Assembly (NCBI RefSeq): GCF_000003815.2
Contig: NW_023365785.1
Span: 227,925-250,255 of the forward strand
Source of the DNA: Branchiostoma floridae
Lineage: Eukaryota; Chordata; Leptocardii; Amphioxiformes; Branchiostomatidae
Direction: 5' to 3'
DNA length: 22,331 nt
Shown here: piece by piece, positions 18,711-22,331 of the stretch
How positions within the stretch are numbered: the stretch's first letter is position 1
Layout: every line of letters starts with the position of its first letter
Notes under the pieces: model-generated
Database searches by the model: none
Seen by the model: only the letters and a program-made list of their open reading frames with translations
What the model was told of the DNA's origin: nothing
Made by a program: the position numbers and the translations under genes

Positions 18711-20559
18711 TTCATATCTCGGGAAGTAAGCACCTGATTTTGAAACGGTTTGCAGTTTACAACTCTGTACCAAGATACCTGTTCAACGATACCAAGTTTT
18801 TCCTAGTAGAATAAATTCTTAGCAATATTGCATTTAAGCACTACCCTAACCCTAACCTTAACCCTAACCCTAACCCTAGCTGTAAGTGCTTAAATCATAT
18901 CTCGGGAAGTAAGCACCCGATTTTAAAACGGTTTGCAGTTTACAACTCTGTACCAAGATACCTTTTCAATGATACCAAGTTTGACCGACTAGAATACACT
19001 CTTAGCAATATTGCATTTAGGTACTACCCTAACCTTAACCCTAACTCTAGCGGTTAGTGCTTAAGTAATATCTCAGGAAGTAAGCACCCGATTTTGATTC
19101 GGTTTGTAGTTTACAACTCTGTACCAAGATACCTTTTCAATGATACCAAGTTTGACCGACTAGAATACACTCTTAGCAATATTCCATCTAAGCACTACCC
19201 TAACCCAAACCTTAACCCTAACCCTAACCCTAAGCCTAGCGGTAAGTGCTTAAGTCATATCTCGGGAAGTAAGCACCCGATTTTGAAACGTTTTGCAGTT
19301 TATAACTCTGTACCAAGATACCTTTTCAATGATATCAAGTTTGACCGACTAGAATACACTCTTAGCAATATTGCATCTAAGCACTACCCTAACCCTAACC
19401 TTAACCCTAACCCTAACCCTAAGCCTAGCGGTAAGTGCTTAAGTCATATCTCGGGAAGTAAGCACCCGATTTTGAAACGGTTTGCCGTTTACAACTCTGT
19501 ACCAAGATACCTTTTCAATGATATCAATTTTGACCGACTAGAATACACTCTTAGCAATATTGCATCTAATCACTACCCTAACCCTAACCTTAACCCTAAC
19601 CCTAACCCTAAGCCTAGCGGTAAGTGCTTAAGTCATATCTCGGGAAGTAAGCCCCCGATTTTGAAACGGTTTGCAGTTTACAACTCTGTACCAAGATACC
19701 TTTCGAATGATACCAAGTTTGACCGACTAGAATGCACTCTTAGCAATATTGCATCTAAGCACTACCCTTACCCTAACCTTAACCCTAAACTTACATTAGC
19801 GGTTAGTGCTTAAGTCATATCTCGGGAAGTAAGCACCTGATTTTGAAACGGTTTGCAGTTTACAACTCTGTACCAAGATACCTTTTCAATGATACCAAGT
19901 TTGACCGACTAGAATACACTCTTAGCAATATTGCAACTAAGCACTACCCTAACCCTAACCTTAACCCTACTCCTAACCCTAGCGGTTAGTGCTTAAGTCA
20001 TATCTAGGGAAGTAAGCACCCGATTTTCAAACGGTTTGCAGTTTACAACTCTGTACCAAGATACCTTTCGAATGATACCAAGTTTGACCGACTAAAATGC
20101 ACTCTTAGCAATATTGCATCTAAGCACTACCCTTACCCTAACCTTAACCCTAAACTTACATTAGCGGTTAGTGCTAAAGTCATATCTCAGGAAGTAAGCA
20201 CCCGATTTTGAAACGGTTTGCAGTTTACAACTCTGTACCAAGATACCTTTTCAATGATACCAAGATTAATAAACTAGAATACACTCTAAGCAATATTGCC
20301 TTGAAGCACTACCCTTACCCCAACCCTAACCCTAGCGGTTAGTGCTTAAGTCATATCATGGTAAGTAAGCGCACGGTTTTAAAATGATTTCCAAGTCACG
20401 ACTCTGTACCAAGATACACTGTCAATGATACCAAGTTTGACCGATCTAGAATACACTCATTAGCAATATTGCATCTAAGCACTACCCTAACCCTTACCTT
20501 AACCTTAACACTAACCCTAGCTGTAAGTGCATAAGTCATATCTCGGGAAGTAAGCACCC

Positions 20560-20659
20560 NNNNNNNNNNNNNNNNNNNNNNNNNNNNNNNNNNNNNNNNN
20601 NNNNNNNNNNNNNNNNNNNNNNNNNNNNNNNNNNNNNNNNNNNNNNNNNNNNNNNNNNN
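20560..20659. other. Assembly gap (100 N), possibly about 28 bp missing
   Basis: The flanks fall in the same satellite A body and would be about 28 bp apart in a normal unit, or that plus whole units. Placeholder length. Confidence 0.7.
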
Positions 20660-21426
20660 TTCTGTACCAAGATACCTTTTCAATGATACCAAGTTTTTCC
20701 TACCAGAATAAATTCTTAGCAATATTGCATTTAAGCACTACCCTAACCCTAACCTTAACCCTAACCCTAACTCTAGCTGTAAGTGCTTAAGTCATATCTC
20801 GGGAAGTAAGCACCCGATTTTGAAACGGTTTGCAGTTTACAACTCTGTACCATCATACCTTTTTAATGATACCAGGTTTTGCCCACTAGCATACACTCTT
20901 AGCAATATTGCATCTAAGCACTACTCTAACCCAACCTTAACCCTAACCCTAACCCTAACCCTAGCAGTAAGTGCTTAAGTAATATCTCAGGAAGTAAGCA
21001 CCCGATTTTGAAACGGTTTGCAGTTGACAACTCTGTACCAAGATACCTTTTCAATGATACCAAGTTTGACCGACTAGATTACACCCTAGCAATATTGCAT
21101 CTAAGCACTACCCTAACCCTAACCTTAACCCTATCCCTAACCCTAGCGGTAAGTGGTTAAGTCATATCTGGGGAAGTAAGCACCCGATTTTGAAACGGTT
21201 TGCAGTTTACAACTCTGTACCAACATACCTTTTCAATGATACCAGGATTTACCCACTAGCATACACTCTTAGCAATATTGCATCTAAGCACTACCCTAAC
21301 CCTAACCCTAACCTTAACCCTAACCCCTACCCTAACCCTAGCGGTAAGTGCTTAACTCATATCTCGTGAAGTAAGCACCCGATTTTGAAACGTTTTGCAG
21401 TTTACAACTCTGTACCCAGATACCTT

Positions 21427-21557
21427 NNNNNNNNNNNNNNNNNNNNNNNNNNNNNNNNNNNNNNNNNNNNNNNNNNNNNNNNNNNNNNNNNNNNNNNNNN
21501 NNNNNNNNNNNNNNNNNNNNNNNNNNNNNNNNNNNNNNNNNNNNNNNNNNNNNNNNN
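21427..21557. other. Sized assembly gap (131 N), fits one satellite A unit
   Basis: GCAGTTTACAACTC lies at 21397 before and 21568 after the gap. The 171-bp spacing equals a common unit length. Confidence 0.8.
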
Positions 21558-22331
21558 GAAACGGTTTGCAGTTTACAACTCCGTACCAAGATACCTTTTC
21601 AATGATACCAAGTTTGACCGACTAGAATACACTCTTAGCAATATTGCATTTAAGCACTACCCTAACCCTAACCCTAACCATAGCGGTTAGTGCTTAAGTA
21701 ATATCTCAGGAAGTAAGCACCCGATTTTTATTCGGTTTGCAGTTTACAACTCTGTACCAAGATACCTTTTTAATGATACCAAGTTTGACCGACTAGAATA
21801 CACTCTTAGCAATATTGCATCTAAGCACTACCCTAACCATTACCTTAACCCTAACCCTAACCCTAGCGGTAAGTGCTTAAGTCATATCTCTGGAAGTAAG
21901 CACCCGATTTTGAAACGGTTTCCAGTTTACAACTGTATACCAAAATACCTTTCGAATGATACCAAGTTTGACCGACTAGAATGCACTCTTAGCAATATTG
22001 CATCTAAGCACTACCCTTACCCTTACCTTAACCCTAAACTTACATTAGCGGTTAGTGCTTAAGTCATATCTCGGGAAGTAAGCACCTGATTTTGAAACGG
22101 TTTCCAGTTTACAACTCTGTACCAAGATACCTTTTCAATGATACCAAGTTTCACCAACTAGAATACACTCTTAGCAATATTGCCTTTAATCACTACCCTA
22201 ACCCCAACCCTAACCCTAGCGGTTAGTGCTTATGTCATATCTCAGTAAGTAAGCGCACGGTTTTAAAACGATTTGCAGTTAACAACTCTGTACCAAGATA
22301 CCCTTTTCATGATACCAAGTTTGACCGACTA

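Larger units (their letters stand above)
18711..22331 (+). repeat. Satellite A array, block 4
   Basis: About 20 units, continuing past the right end of the window. Three successive units sharing the CCCTAAGCCTAGCGG end include two consecutive 189-bp intervals (19267, 19456, 19645), indicating local expansion. The diagnostic AAACTTACATTAGCGG unit followed by GCACCTGATTTTG recurs at about 19785-19840 and 22030-22090. Long frames such as 19094-19813 (239 codons) cross several units because unit lengths are multiples of three; they start at TTG and contain no in-frame ATG. Confidence 0.94.

Noticed and set aside
19094-19813. 239-codon ORF, and similar 109-229-codon ORFs in satellite A, as a repeat protein with 61-residue repeats and (PN)n stretches
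   Set aside because: Starts are TTG, with no in-frame ATG. Frames stay open only because unit lengths are multiples of three, and a single T/A variant at GGTTAG/GGTAAG decides whether each unit has a stop. The PN stretches are just CCTAAC read in frame.
1-22331. CRISPR array
   Set aside because: Repeats are 106-189-bp tandem units with no unique spacers, in a eukaryote-like context.

Overview
The window looks like eukaryotic, probably metazoan, heterochromatic or subtelomere-like DNA made almost entirely of tandem repeats. The embedded hexamer is CCCTAA/TTAGGG, the telomere repeat of most non-arthropod animals (also of many fungi and some protists). There is no bacterial-style gene density, and I found no convincing protein-coding gene, rRNA, tRNA or CRISPR array. 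Repeat copies differ by about 1-3% and the sequence contains N gaps, as in a draft assembly of a heterozygous animal, perhaps a marine invertebrate. The exact taxon cannot be read from the window.

Five components make up the window. (1) Satellite A: units of about 159-189 bp, each made of a roughly 130-bp body plus a short (CCCTAA)n tract enclosed by a 10-bp inverted repeat; it fills 1-2405, 5201-8546, 12976-14728 and 18711-22331. (2) Diverged relatives of satellite A without telomeric tracts at the array edges (2423-2830 and 8564-8915). (3) Minisatellite B, period 107-108 bp, with two built-in hairpins (3170-3957 and 9305-9980). (4) Minisatellite D in two subtypes, 106 bp (4029-5100 and 10052-10386) and 112 bp (11622-12875). 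A 68-bp near-perfect palindrome sits exactly at each B/D junction. (5) A 3,978-bp foldback-type DNA transposon (14729-18706) with inverted arms of 1.3-1.6 kb, inserted at a TTAA in satellite A and flanked by TTAA target-site duplications.

At the largest scale, the ordered block satellite A - inverted telomere junction - diverged monomers - AT-rich spacer - B - palindrome - D occurs twice in the same orientation (1-4363 and 7205-10386). The hand-compared B/D end is about 98.5% identical. The copies differ by a whole-unit indel of about six satellite A units and one B unit. This is either a recent segmental duplication or two haplotypes laid end to end; the second copy stops exactly at a single N (10387), so the assembly explanation must be taken seriously. 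A non-repetitive island (10388-11621) has one unrecognised 162-codon ORF of doubtful reality.

The strongest biological signals are the transposon, whose empty site can be reconstructed from sister satellite units within this window, and satellite A itself, where the telomeric tract behaves as a length-variable cassette (unit length about 153 + 6n) within a hairpin-forming frame.
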